A stretch of 50,944 nucleotides of DNA, taken from Candidatus Thermoplasmatota archaeon. GTDB taxonomy: Archaea > Thermoplasmatota > SW-10-69-26 > JACQPN01 > JAJPHT01. Shown here piece by piece: positions 40,426-47,972 of this stretch. Below the pieces are notes generated by a model, which worked only from the letters and a program-made list of their open reading frames with translations, had not been told where the DNA came from and searched no databases. Each line of letters opens with the position of its first letter. Within the stretch, counting starts at the first letter, position 1. The position numbers and the translations under genes were made by a program. The stretch lies in contig DATLGO010000045.1 of the NCBI GenBank assembly GCA_035540375.1, positions 1-50,944 of the forward strand, in the 5' to 3' direction.

Positions 40426-41063
40426 TTCGATCCCGCCTTGTCGCGGTCGTCCGCGCGCTCGCGCGACCGGCCTCCGCGCGCCTTTGCCGGCGCGGTGGCC
40501 TTGGAGGGAACGATCTCGTCCTCGACGAGGAGCGCGAGGTCATGGACGCGTCGTTCGAGCTCGATGAGCCGCTTTCCGACCTCCTCGACATCCGTGTGCG
40601 TCGCGAATCCCATCTCGCGGAGCTGGTTGGCGCCCGTCCGGCGGGCCTCTCCCCGGGCCTGCGAGACGGCGTTCACCCATTCCCCCGTCAGGGCCGCGAA
40701 CGAGGCGTCGGAGACGACCGCCTGCGCGAGCTCGGAGGCGGCCTTCGACCACAGGTCAACGTAGGCGTCGGGCGTCACGAGCTGACCCTTCTGCATCGCC
40801 TCCTGCGTGCGGCGCGTGGCCTCGTTCATGGTCTCGAGCCAGATGCGGCCAACGTCCGCGAAGGGGGCGCCCGCAAGGGCGGCGCGCGGCGAGTCGACGG
40901 GAACGCGAAACGCCCGTTGGGTGTCCGCGGAGGTCTTCTGGAGATCCGCGAGCGAACGCGCCCACGCGTCCATGAACGCGCGGCCCACCTGGAGGTTGAA
41001 CGCGACCGCCTGCTCCGCGGCGCGGGCGAAAGGCTCGACGCTGGTCGTCGGTGTCTCGGGCAT
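40422..41063 (-). CDS. phaE: PHA synthase subunit PhaE
   Basis: A 213-residue, almost wholly helical protein matching the PhaE family. The landmarks are the N-terminal helix VAFNLQVGRAFMDAWARSLADLQ, a WLETMNEATRRTQEAMQKGQL region, the YVDLWSKAASELAQAVVSDASFAALTGEWVNAVSQAR core, and the late ATHTDVEEVGKRLIELERRVHDL coiled segment, which contacts PhaC in homologues. A basic, low-complexity tail (SKATAPAKARGGRSRERADDRDK) ends it. Overlap with phaC implies stoichiometric translation. Confidence 0.85.
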   Translation of the reverse strand: MPETPTTSVEPFARAAEQAVAFNLQVGRAFMDAWARSLADLQKTSADTQRAFRVPVDSPRAALAGAPFADVGRIWLETMNEATRRTQEAMQKGQLVTPDAYVDLWSKAASELAQAVVSDASFAALTGEWVNAVSQARGEARRTGANQLREMGFATHTDVEEVGKRLIELERRVHDLALLVEDEIVPSKATAPAKARGGRSRERADDRDKAGSK

Positions 41064-41078
41064 GGGGTCACCGCGTCG

Positions 41079-41669
41079 TCACATCGAAGGACCGCGCGAG
41101 AGCGCCGAGCCGGCCTCTCCCGTCGCGTTGAGGGCCGCCTGCGTCGCGTCGAAGAAGGCCGAAACCCAGGCGCCGGTCACGCGGGCGGCCATGGCCGACG
41201 CGTCCTGGACGCCGGACTCCAGGGAGCGGATCGACTCCTTCGAGCGCGTCTCGACCTCGTTCAGCGCCTGCTCGTACTGCGAAACGCCCTTGTTCGTCAC
41301 GTCCCGCATCGTCTCGCCCGCCCGGATCGCCGTCTGCTGGATCTCGTTCATCGCGCTCGCGGCGTCGCGGGCGAGGCGGTCGGCGGCCGGCGGCGCCAGT
41401 CCCGGCATGGCGCTCATGAGGCCCGTCGTCGACCGGGTGAGCGCCGCGGTGTCCATGAGCGGCTGCGGCGTGCGCAGGGCGACCTCCATCGCGCGCGAGA
41501 GCGTCGTGAGGCCCGTGCGCTGGAGCGCGATCGAGAACTCGAGGCCCGCGCGCGCGGTCTCGAGGACGTTCTTGTGCAGAGCGAGCTGCGCGCCGTAGGC
41601 CGCGCCGACCGCTTCCGCCACTCGCGTCCTTGTCTCCTGCAGATCAGTCTTCGTCGTGGGGTTCGGCAT
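41079..41669 (-). CDS. phaP: Phasin, PHA granule-associated protein (PhaP-like)
   Basis: A 196-residue amphipathic, helical protein without enzymatic motifs, Ala/Thr/Ser-rich and with few cysteines, as expected for phasins that coat PHA granules. A long heptad-like stretch (EIQQTAIRAGETMRDVT ... YEQALNEVETRSKESIRSL) probably forms the coiled-coil. Its 5' end overlaps the AbrB-domain gene by 26 bases and phaE follows 15 bases downstream. Assignment rests on composition and on the phaR-P-E-C order known from haloarchaea. Confidence 0.75.
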   Translation of the reverse strand: MPNPTTKTDLQETRTRVAEAVGAAYGAQLALHKNVLETARAGLEFSIALQRTGLTTLSRAMEVALRTPQPLMDTAALTRSTTGLMSAMPGLAPPAADRLARDAASAMNEIQQTAIRAGETMRDVTNKGVSQYEQALNEVETRSKESIRSLESGVQDASAMAARVTGAWVSAFFDATQAALNATGEAGSALSRGPSM

Positions 41670-41955
41670 GATGATTCACCTGGTTGCGATGGCGTCCGAG
41701 CGGAATCACGACGACCTGCACGAGGTCGCCCTCGTCGAGCCCGATCGCTTCCCGTTCCGCGTCCGGAATCGATATGCGTCCGCTCTTCTGGACGCGGGTC
41801 TTGAAGACGGCGTTCGCGCCGGCCATCGAGAGCCAATGGCGTCGCCATTCGTCGGCGACCTGCTGTTGGGTCTCGGCGGCGCGGGCGAGCATCTGGAAAG
41901 GCGTCGCCCAGAGGGTTGCCGGACTCGCGCCTCGGACAGGCTCGTTCGGCGCCAT
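41644..41955 (-). CDS. phaR: PhaR-like regulator: phasin-like helix plus AbrB domain
   Basis: A 103-residue protein with two parts. Residues ~10-45 form an amphipathic helix (FQMLARAAETQQQVADEWRR) like those of the neighbouring granule proteins. Residues ~53-86 (TRVQKSGRISIPDAEREAIGLDEGDLVQVVVI) are an AbrB/SpoVT swapped-hairpin DNA-binding domain. This matches the PhaR regulators of haloarchaea, which sense PHA granules and control phaRP. A perfect 14-bp palindrome at its own promoter supports autoregulation. A His/Asp-rich tail follows the domain. Confidence 0.8.
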   Translation of the reverse strand: MAPNEPVRGASPATLWATPFQMLARAAETQQQVADEWRRHWLSMAGANAVFKTRVQKSGRISIPDAEREAIGLDEGDLVQVVVIPLGRHRNQVNHHAEPHDED

Positions 41956-41979
41956 GCGAGGGCGCTAGCGTCCGCGCAG

Positions 41980-41999
41980 GGAAAAGGTTGGCGCCAACC
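41980..41999 (-). promoter_or_regulatory. phaR promoter with 14-bp palindrome
   Basis: GGTTGGCGCCAACC (41986-41999) is a perfect palindrome 31-44 bases upstream of the phaR ATG. It adjoins the AT-rich TATA candidate CTTTTCC (41980-41986, minus strand). Binding there would block the TATA/BRE region. Half-site-like GCCAAC recurs near 42684 in the maoC/phaB intergenic region. Confidence 0.6.
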
Positions 42000-42035
42000 G
42001 GTGGCTTTCCTTGGCTCCTTGAGAGGACAAGGACG

Positions 42036-42653
42036 CTATGGCTCGGGCCCGAGGAGCACCTTCGCTTCGCCGTCGGCGATGACGGTGCCGTCTTCAAGGA
42101 GGCATTCGGTCCGAAGGCGCGCCCAGGACTTGCCTTCTGGACGCTCCGTGACCGTGATCCGGGCGGTGATGACGTCGCCGGGCCGGGCGGGACCGATGAA
42201 GCGCAGCTCCTGCGAGAGGTAGATGACAAGCCCGGGGAGCCGCGAGAGCGCCGCGCTGATGAACGCGCCCGTGAGCATGCCGTGCGCGATGCGGCCGCCG
42301 AACCGTGATTTCGCGGCGTAATCCTCGTCGAAATGCAGGCGCGCGACGTCGCCGCTCACGTCGCCGAAGGCCTCGATGAGGTCCGTGGTGACGCGGCGCG
42401 TGAACTCCAGGCGGTATCCGACGGCGACATCGGCGATGGAGCCCTGCGCCTTCTCAGCCGCGGGACCGTGTCCCGGCGTCTCGGCCGGATCCCCGCGCAC
42501 CTCCGGCGCCGCGGAGGTGCCCGTGGGCGCGAGACCGAGGAGGTAGCGCGTCGACCGCAGCCAGTGATCCGAAGCTGCGCGGAGCGCGGCGGACTGCGCG
42601 GCGACGACGGTCGAGGTCCACGCGAGGGCCGGATTCGTTGAGGCGTGCGTCAT
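42036..42653 (-). CDS. MaoC-family (R)-specific enoyl-CoA hydratase with phasin-like N-terminus
   Basis: A 205-residue hot-dog-fold hydratase. Residues ~72-205 form the MaoC domain with the hydratase 2 motif FGDVSGDVARLHFDEDYA (97-114), giving catalytic Asp102 and His107, and RIAHGML after it. PhaJ-type enzymes of this family supply (R)-3-hydroxyacyl-CoA from beta-oxidation for PHA. The first ~45 residues (ALAWTSTVVAAQSAALRAAS ... WLRSTRYLLGL) are an extra helix resembling the phasin/PhaE N-termini, joined by a Pro/Ala linker. ATG 42653 is the start; a promoter shared with the divergent phaB-like gene lies in the 141-bp gap. Confidence 0.85.
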   Translation of the reverse strand: MTHASTNPALAWTSTVVAAQSAALRAASDHWLRSTRYLLGLAPTGTSAAPEVRGDPAETPGHGPAAEKAQGSIADVAVGYRLEFTRRVTTDLIEAFGDVSGDVARLHFDEDYAAKSRFGGRIAHGMLTGAFISAALSRLPGLVIYLSQELRFIGPARPGDVITARITVTERPEGKSWARLRTECLLEDGTVIADGEAKVLLGPEP

Positions 42654-42794
42654 GGCCTGGGCCTGCCGTTCGCGAACCGACCTGCCAACGGGTAAAACCT
42701 TTGCCGCACACCCATCGAAATTGGTAGGCGCAACAATCTTGCATCCGGGCGCGATCGGACGGGGCACCGCCTCATCCGGGCGGTCCATGGGAGG

Positions 42795-43601
42795 GTGATC
42801 CTTGTGGCATCCGTGACGCATCCTTACGCTACCGTCTCCACCTCGCGCCCGCGGCTCCTCGAGGGAGCAAACGCCTTCGTGACCGGAGCATCGCGCGGCA
42901 TCGGCCGGGCGATCGCGCTCGCCCTCGCGGAAAACGGCGCGAATGTCGCCATCAATTACAACCGGTCGGAGGAATCCGCGGCCGAGGTCGCGAAGCGGTC
43001 TCGCGAGAACGGCGTCAAGACTTGCATCGTCAAGGGCGACGTGACTTCCGTCGACGACCTCGCGCGCATGAAGCGGGAGGTGAACGCCTCGCTCGGCATC
43101 GTCGATGTCCTCGTCAACAACGCCGGCATCAACATGGACGCCTCTTTCAAGAAGATGTCCCTCGACCAGTGGAGGTCCGTGGTCGATACGAACCTCACGG
43201 CGGCGTTCAATGTCACGAAGACGTTCCTCGAGGACGTCACCGCCTCTCCGGGCCGCCGCCGGATCGTGAACGTCGCGTCCTTCGTCGGCCAGCGCGGCAA
43301 CTTCGGCCAGACGAACTACGCCGCCTCGAAGGGCGGCATCATTGCGTTCACCCGCGCGCTCGCCGTCGAGCTCGCGCGCGACAACGTGAACGTGAATGCC
43401 GTCGCGCCCGGATTCATCGAGACGGAGATGCTCATGGGGGTTCCGGAGCGCGTGCGGGAGAAGCTCCTCGCCGAGATCCCGGTGCGCCGGTTCGGCCGCC
43501 CCGAGGACGTCGCGAACGCCGTCGTCTTCCTTGCCTCGCCCAACGCGGACTACCTCACGGGCGAGGTGCTGAACGTGAACGGCGGGATCTACATGGGCTG
43601 A
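42795..43601 (+). CDS. 3-oxoacyl-CoA reductase, PhaB/FabG-type SDR
   Basis: A 268-residue classical short-chain dehydrogenase: NADP-binding TGASRGIG (30-37), NNAG (108-111), catalytic Ser162, Tyr175 and Lys179 (YAASK), and the PGFIETEML segment. An Arg in NYNRS after strand 2 favours NADPH. Reduction of acetoacetyl-CoA to (R)-3-hydroxybutyryl-CoA for PHA is the likely role given the neighbours; a general FabG role is possible. Starts at GTG 42795 or 42804; the family begins near residue 20. Divergent from the MaoC hydratase. Confidence 0.88.
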   Translation: MILVASVTHPYATVSTSRPRLLEGANAFVTGASRGIGRAIALALAENGANVAINYNRSEESAAEVAKRSRENGVKTCIVKGDVTSVDDLARMKREVNASLGIVDVLVNNAGINMDASFKKMSLDQWRSVVDTNLTAAFNVTKTFLEDVTASPGRRRIVNVASFVGQRGNFGQTNYAASKGGIIAFTRALAVELARDNVNVNAVAPGFIETEMLMGVPERVREKLLAEIPVRRFGRPEDVANAVVFLASPNADYLTGEVLNVNGGIYMG

Positions 43602-43663
43602 GCCGCGGTGGCGCCGCGCCGGGGCGTCGCAACCTAGTTGTCGCTTCACGCCTTCGTCTTTCC

Positions 43664-44152
43664 GTGGCCCGCGTTCCCGTGCGCATCGCCGAAGGCCGGC
43701 TCGACCCCGCGCTCGCCGAGACCTACGTCTGGAACTGCGGCGAGCACGTCGCGGCCAAGACGGGCATCTGTCTCGAGGAGTGCTGCGGGGCATGCTATTT
43801 CCTCGCCCCGGGCACGGGCTGTCAGCTCAAATCGATGCGGCCGCTCAGGTGCAAGACCTATCCCCTCATTCCCCAGAAGGATCGGGTCATCGTGCACAGC
43901 CGCTGCCCGGAGTCGAAAGCGTTCATCGCGGCGCTCGAGCGGCGCGATCCGAAAGCGCTCGCGTTCCTCGACGTGGCCGTCGCCCTTGGAGACATGGTCC
44001 AGGAAAAGGGCGACGACAACAGCCTGGAGATCGCCTGGCTCATGCGGTACACGCGCGACGGGTACGGCGGGCGCGTCGTCTGGAAGCGCGGAAAGGGGAT
44101 CACCGTCCCTGAGAAGAAGCGGGGCCGGGCGAAGCGCCCGGCCGCGGTGTGA
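43664..44152 (+). CDS. YkgJ-type CxxxCC protein
   Basis: About 162 residues with the zinc/iron-chelating YkgJ pattern: GICLEECCGACYFL near 33-46, a GCQL Cys, and MRPLRCKTYPLIP near 60-72, plus a Cys at SRCPES. The metal-binding N-terminal half is followed by a helical half with a basic tail. The GTG at 43664 is preferred because AACCTAG (43631-43637) lies about 30 bases upstream; GTG 43679 is an alternative. The biochemical role of the family is unproven. It is 62 bases after the phaB-like gene but probably independent. Confidence 0.75.
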   Translation: MARVPVRIAEGRLDPALAETYVWNCGEHVAAKTGICLEECCGACYFLAPGTGCQLKSMRPLRCKTYPLIPQKDRVIVHSRCPESKAFIAALERRDPKALAFLDVAVALGDMVQEKGDDNSLEIAWLMRYTRDGYGGRVVWKRGKGITVPEKKRGRAKRPAAV

Positions 44153-44190
44153 TTCCCGCGTGGACCCCGCGAAGCGTCGCGGAGACGGCG

Positions 44191-44607
44191 TCAGACGGCC
44201 TGTCCGCCGCGGGGCTGCGTCATTGCGTCGCGGTTCATCATCGCCACCGCGAGCGTGACCGCGCCCACCACGATGTGGAGGACGTTGTCCACGACGCCAA
44301 CGTGCCAGACGCCGATGTCGGGGGCCACGAAGCCGCCGAGCCCGACGACGACGAACGCGACGCCGAGGATGTTCGCGAGGTTCCTCGCCATCGCTTCGTC
44401 GCGGATGCCGAAGGCGATGCCGAGCGTCACGATGCCGAGGACCCAATGGAGGACCATCTCGCCTTCCTCGAGATGGATCGGGATCGTGTGCGGCTCGCCC
44501 GTGAACTGCGGGACGAGGCCGAGCACGCCCAGAAGGATCAGCACCGCGCCCAGGGCGGTGAGCCACGCTCGCACGACCGTCTTGCCCATGATCGTCTTCT
44601 CCGTCAT
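44191..44607 (-). CDS. Four-helix membrane protein, DUF4383-like
   Basis: A 138-residue protein with four membrane helices (about 12-32, 50-68, 76-98 and 106-124). Two His-containing repeats, VLHWVLGIVTLGIAFG and VLHIVVGAVTLAVAMM, give an internal two-fold look, as in DUF4383 and related small membrane families. Function unknown. It is convergent with the CxxxCC gene. The region upstream of its start contains no other gene for about 600 bases. Confidence 0.6.
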   Translation of the reverse strand: MTEKTIMGKTVVRAWLTALGAVLILLGVLGLVPQFTGEPHTIPIHLEEGEMVLHWVLGIVTLGIAFGIRDEAMARNLANILGVAFVVVGLGGFVAPDIGVWHVGVVDNVLHIVVGAVTLAVAMMNRDAMTQPRGGQAV

Positions 44608-45216
44608 TGGTCAACCCACCTGTGCCGCACGTGGCGGCACCCATTCGAGCGGGCCGCCCGGGGATGAAGCCGCCGAAATCGATTCACCCTGACCATCGTC
44701 GTCATGATCGGCAAATCGCGGCTTTGTGACGGCGCAATCGCAAACAGCCGGTCCCATGCCGACTATATGGGGCCAGCGGCGGAGGACGGCCGGGGTCCTT
44801 AGGGGAAGTGTCGCAAACCTTAAGCCCGAGCCGTGCGGTCGATCGCTTGTCGAAAGCGGCGCGACGGCGCGCCGCGCGATCCGTTGCCGGATCGTTGCTG
44901 GAGATCGCCGTCACCGAGTGGGCCCCGTCAAGCCTCCCGCCTCCCTCCTCCTCGGGGCCCACTCATGACTTTCATGCCGGCCGTGTCGGGGGCCGATCGG
45001 GGCCTTCCTCCGCCGCCTTCGGATGCCTTGCCGGCCTCCCGGGGACGGCCGCTCGCCTCGCGCCACAATCCTTAATATCGGCATGCGCGTCGATCGCCTC
45101 GGGTTTCCACCCGCTCCGGCGCATCATGCCGGGCGCCACCCCGGGGACGACGTTCTCACGAACGCTAGCCTCCCTCCCCTCCTCCCCCCGGGGGCGTTGA
45201 TGGCCAAGCGGAGCCG
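44608..45216. other. 609-bp interval without a recognisable gene
   Basis: Open frames here are short and do not look like proteins. What I can see: two TATA-like elements, CAAACCTTAAG (44814-44824) and CCTTAATATCGG (45071-45082), either of which could start an RNA; a perfect 12-bp inverted repeat GAGTGGGCCCCG (44916-44927)/CGGGGCCCACTC (44953-44964); and a C-rich stretch near 45170-45195 close to the 3' end of the CBS-ParB gene. A small non-coding RNA is possible but unsupported by a known family. Confidence 0.5.
44916..44964. repeat. Perfect 12-bp inverted repeat
   Basis: GAGTGGGCCCCG (44916-44927) and CGGGGCCCACTC (44953-44964), 25 bases apart, about 95 bases downstream of the TATA-like element at 44814-44824. 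It could be the terminator or body of a short RNA. Confidence 0.5.
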
Positions 45217-46014
45217 CTATTCCTTCTCGCGCTTGAGGAGCCGACTCGTGATCTCGACGAGCGGGTGCTGGCCGAAGTCGTTGATCTCCACGTCCTTGAG
45301 CGCGTTCAGGCCGGAAGCGCGCGCGTTGCGCTCGAGGCCCAATTCGAGGTCCCGGTCGAGCGTCAGCACGTAGGCGTCGAGCTTGTCGAGGCCCAATTGG
45401 AGGGCCGCGAGCGCGCGATGATGACCGTCCACCAGGATCGGCTGGGGACGCTTGTCGATGATCATGATCGGCTCGGCGAGGCCGCGCTGGATCTCGCGCT
45501 TGCGACCTTCGAGCTCGTCCGCGTAGATGCGCTTCTGGGTCGGAAGCAGGTTCGCAAGCGGCACGACGGATCGGTCGATCGCGACCTCGAGACCGTAGAG
45601 GCTCTCGAGCGTCTCCTTGAGCTTGAGCATCTTGCGCGGGGTCACGCGCTCGATGTGGCTTCGGATGATGTCGGTCGTCGAGACGATGCCGACCATCTTC
45701 CCCGTGTCCTCCACGACGGGAAGCTCCTTCACGCCCATGCGGAACAGGATGCGCGCGGCATCCTCGATGTCCATCTCCGGGTGGGCCACCACGGTTCCAT
45801 GCGCGATGATGTCGCGCAGCTGGCGGTCTCGCTTGTCGAGGTTGCGAAGCAACTCTTTGGGCGTGATGAAGCCGACGAGCCTGTCGCCGTCGGCCACAGG
45901 GAGACCGACGTGCCCCTCGCGGACGACCTTCTCGATCGCGGCCTGCACGGTGATGTCCGGGCGGAGGCTCACGACCTCGCGGGTCATGTAGTCCTTCACG
46001 AGGGGTTTCTTCAC
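45217..46014 (-). CDS. CBS-pair plus ParB/Srx-like protein
   Basis: A 265-residue two-domain protein. Residues ~5-125 are a CBS pair (VKDYMTREVVSLRPDIT ... GHVGLPVADGDRLVGFIT; GVKELPVVEDTGKMVGIVS), which usually binds adenine nucleotides. Residues ~145-260 resemble the ParB/Srx fold, with LLPTQKRIYADELEGRK and the DGHHRALAALQLG motif. This fold includes the archaeal ADP-dependent serine kinase SerK and free-serine kinase SbnI as well as partition proteins; no other partition gene is present. A kinase role controlled by the CBS pair is therefore at least as likely as DNA partition. TATA CTTTAACC lies about 31 bases upstream. Confidence 0.78.
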   Translation of the reverse strand: MKKPLVKDYMTREVVSLRPDITVQAAIEKVVREGHVGLPVADGDRLVGFITPKELLRNLDKRDRQLRDIIAHGTVVAHPEMDIEDAARILFRMGVKELPVVEDTGKMVGIVSTTDIIRSHIERVTPRKMLKLKETLESLYGLEVAIDRSVVPLANLLPTQKRIYADELEGRKREIQRGLAEPIMIIDKRPQPILVDGHHRALAALQLGLDKLDAYVLTLDRDLELGLERNARASGLNALKDVEINDFGQHPLVEITSRLLKREKE

Positions 46015-46040
46015 GCGGCGCGGCTAGGGCGCGTGGGTTC

Positions 46041-46050
46041 CTTTAACCTT
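46041..46050. promoter_or_regulatory. TATA element between divergent genes
   Basis: CTTTAACCTT reads as GGTTAAAG on the minus strand, 27-36 bases before the CBS-ParB ATG (46014), the expected leaderless spacing. On the plus strand it lies about 50 bases before the cupredoxin-Ig ATG at 46098. Confidence 0.55.
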
Positions 46051-46097
46051 TGGCGTTCGTCCGGAGGCCTCAAGACGCCCTGACTTCTTCCGAGGCC

Positions 46098-47972
46098 ATG
46101 CGCGTCGCGCTCGTGGCCCTCGCCCTTGTCACCGTCCCCCTCGCGTTCGAGAGCGCCGGGGCCGCGACCGCGGGCGTGTCGATCCAGGGATTCGCCTACG
46201 CGCCGAATCCGCTCACGATCGCGGTGGGCGACACCGTGACGTGGACGAACATGGACGGCGCGCCGCACACGGCGACCTCAAGCTCAGGACCGGCCTCGTT
46301 CAACACGGGCACCATCTCGAACGGCCAATCGCGCTCGCACACGTTCACGACGGCGGGCACGTACAGCTACTTCTGCTCGATCCATCCCTCGATGACCGCA
46401 TCGCTCACGGTGCAGGGACCGCCCGCGAACGCGGCGCCGAGCGTCGCGTTCTCGACCCCGGCCTCCGGCGCGACCGTGTCAGGCACCGTGAGCGTGACCG
46501 GCACCGCGTCCGACGCGGACGGCGACGCCCTCACGATCACGCTCGCGATCGACGGCGGCGCGCCGTTCGCCGTCACCGGCTCCACGTCGTGGTCATATTC
46601 GTGGGACACGACCGGCGTCGCGGACGGCGCGCACACGCTGCGCGTCACGGCCAATGATGGGAAGATGACCTCCTCCGCGACGCGCGCGGTCACCGTCTCG
46701 AACGCGCCGCCGAACGCCGCGCCGGTCGTGAGCATCGAAACGCCCGCGGAGGGCGCGACCGTGACGGGCGTCGTGCGCGTCGCGGGCGCCGCGAGCGACG
46801 CGGACGGGGACGCGCTCACGGTCACGCTCGCCATCGACGGCGGGACCCCCATCCCGGTGACCGGCGGCGTCTCCTGGGCCTACTCCTGGAACACCGCGTC
46901 CGCCAGCGAGGGGACCCACACGCTCGTGGCGACCGTCTCGGACGGAAAAACCACCGCGTCGTCCGCGACGCGCACCGTCCACGTCGCGCGCCCGCCGCCG
47001 CAGAACCGCGCGCCCGTCGTCGCCATCACCGAGCCCGTCGACGGCGCCACGGTCACGGGCGTGGTCCAGGTGCGCGGCACCGCCTCCGACCCGGACGGAG
47101 AATCCTTCACCGTTCGCCTGCGCGTCGATGGCGGCGCGCCCGTCGCCGTCGCGGGCGGCGCGTCGTGGAACTACACATGGGACACGACCGCACTTGCGCC
47201 CGGCGCGCACACGCTCCTCGCCGTCGCCGACGACGGCCGGGCGACGTCGACATCCGCCACCGTGACCGTGACCGTGCGCGAGGCGCCGCCCCCGAACCGG
47301 CCGCCGAACATTGTCATCCTCTCGCCGAGCGAGGGCGCGCGTGTGTCGGGCGTCGTGGACGTTCGCGGCATCGCGAGCGACCCTGATGGCACGCCCGTTG
47401 TCGTCCGAATCCAGGTCGACAACGATCTCCCAACAATCGTGCCGCACGGGAGCTGGACGTACACATGGGACACGCACGACCTCGAGCCCGGCTCCCACAC
47501 GCTCGTCGCGACCGCGGACGATGGGCGTCTTGCCACGAGCGTCGCGATCGTCGTGGAGGTCGTCGCTCCGACGGCGAACCGGGCGCCTACGCTCCGCATC
47601 CTCTCGCCCGCGAACGGTAGCCTCGTTTCGGGCGTCGTCGTCATCGAGGGCGAGGCGACGGATCCCGACGCCGACGATGTCTTCTACCAGATCGGCATCG
47701 ACGACGGTTCCTGGTTCGCGCTTCCCTCGGGCGCGTCGTTCTCGTACGCTTGGAACGCGACGCTCGAAGCGCCGGGACCCCATGTGATCACGATCCGCGC
47801 GGGCGATGGAAAAGGAGGGGCCGCCACGGCCGTGCTGACGCTCCTCGTCGAGGCGCCCGACCTCATCGCCGGAGGTCCGTCCGGCGATGGGCCTTCAGCG
47901 ACCCCCGGCCTCGCGCCCCTCGTCGTCGCGCTCGTCGGCCTCGTCATCGCCGCCCTGCGGCGGCGATCGTGA
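46098..47972 (+). CDS. Cupredoxin plus five Ig-like repeats, anchored surface protein
   Basis: A 624-residue protein. A signal peptide (about 1-22) precedes a plastocyanin-like domain with a full type 1 copper set (His57 in GAPHTAT; Cys93, His96 and Met99 in YFCSIHPSM). Five Ig-like repeats of about 95 residues follow, each opening with N-x-APxV-like sequence, a GATVTGVV-type strand and a DADGD or DPDGD calcium-type motif, and each closing with WDTTGVADGAHTL-like and DDGR-like segments. A Pro/Gly linker, a C-terminal helix (APLVVALVGLVIAAL) and an Arg-rich end anchor it. It is likely an extracellular electron carrier on a stalk. Its 3' end overlaps the convergent UPF0248 gene by 78 bases. Confidence 0.82.
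   Translation: MRVALVALALVTVPLAFESAGAATAGVSIQGFAYAPNPLTIAVGDTVTWTNMDGAPHTATSSSGPASFNTGTISNGQSRSHTFTTAGTYSYFCSIHPSMTASLTVQGPPANAAPSVAFSTPASGATVSGTVSVTGTASDADGDALTITLAIDGGAPFAVTGSTSWSYSWDTTGVADGAHTLRVTANDGKMTSSATRAVTVSNAPPNAAPVVSIETPAEGATVTGVVRVAGAASDADGDALTVTLAIDGGTPIPVTGGVSWAYSWNTASASEGTHTLVATVSDGKTTASSATRTVHVARPPPQNRAPVVAITEPVDGATVTGVVQVRGTASDPDGESFTVRLRVDGGAPVAVAGGASWNYTWDTTALAPGAHTLLAVADDGRATSTSATVTVTVREAPPPNRPPNIVILSPSEGARVSGVVDVRGIASDPDGTPVVVRIQVDNDLPTIVPHGSWTYTWDTHDLEPGSHTLVATADDGRLATSVAIVVEVVAPTANRAPTLRILSPANGSLVSGVVVIEGEATDPDADDVFYQIGIDDGSWFALPSGASFSYAWNATLEAPGPHVITIRAGDGKGGAATAVLTLLVEAPDLIAGGPSGDGPSATPGLAPLVVALVGLVIAALRRRS

Noticed and set aside
46500-47800. Tandem DNA repeat or CRISPR-like array
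   Set aside because: The periodicity of about 285 bases comes from Ig-like protein domains; the DNA copies are diverged and there are no short identical repeats with spacers. No CRISPR array was seen anywhere.
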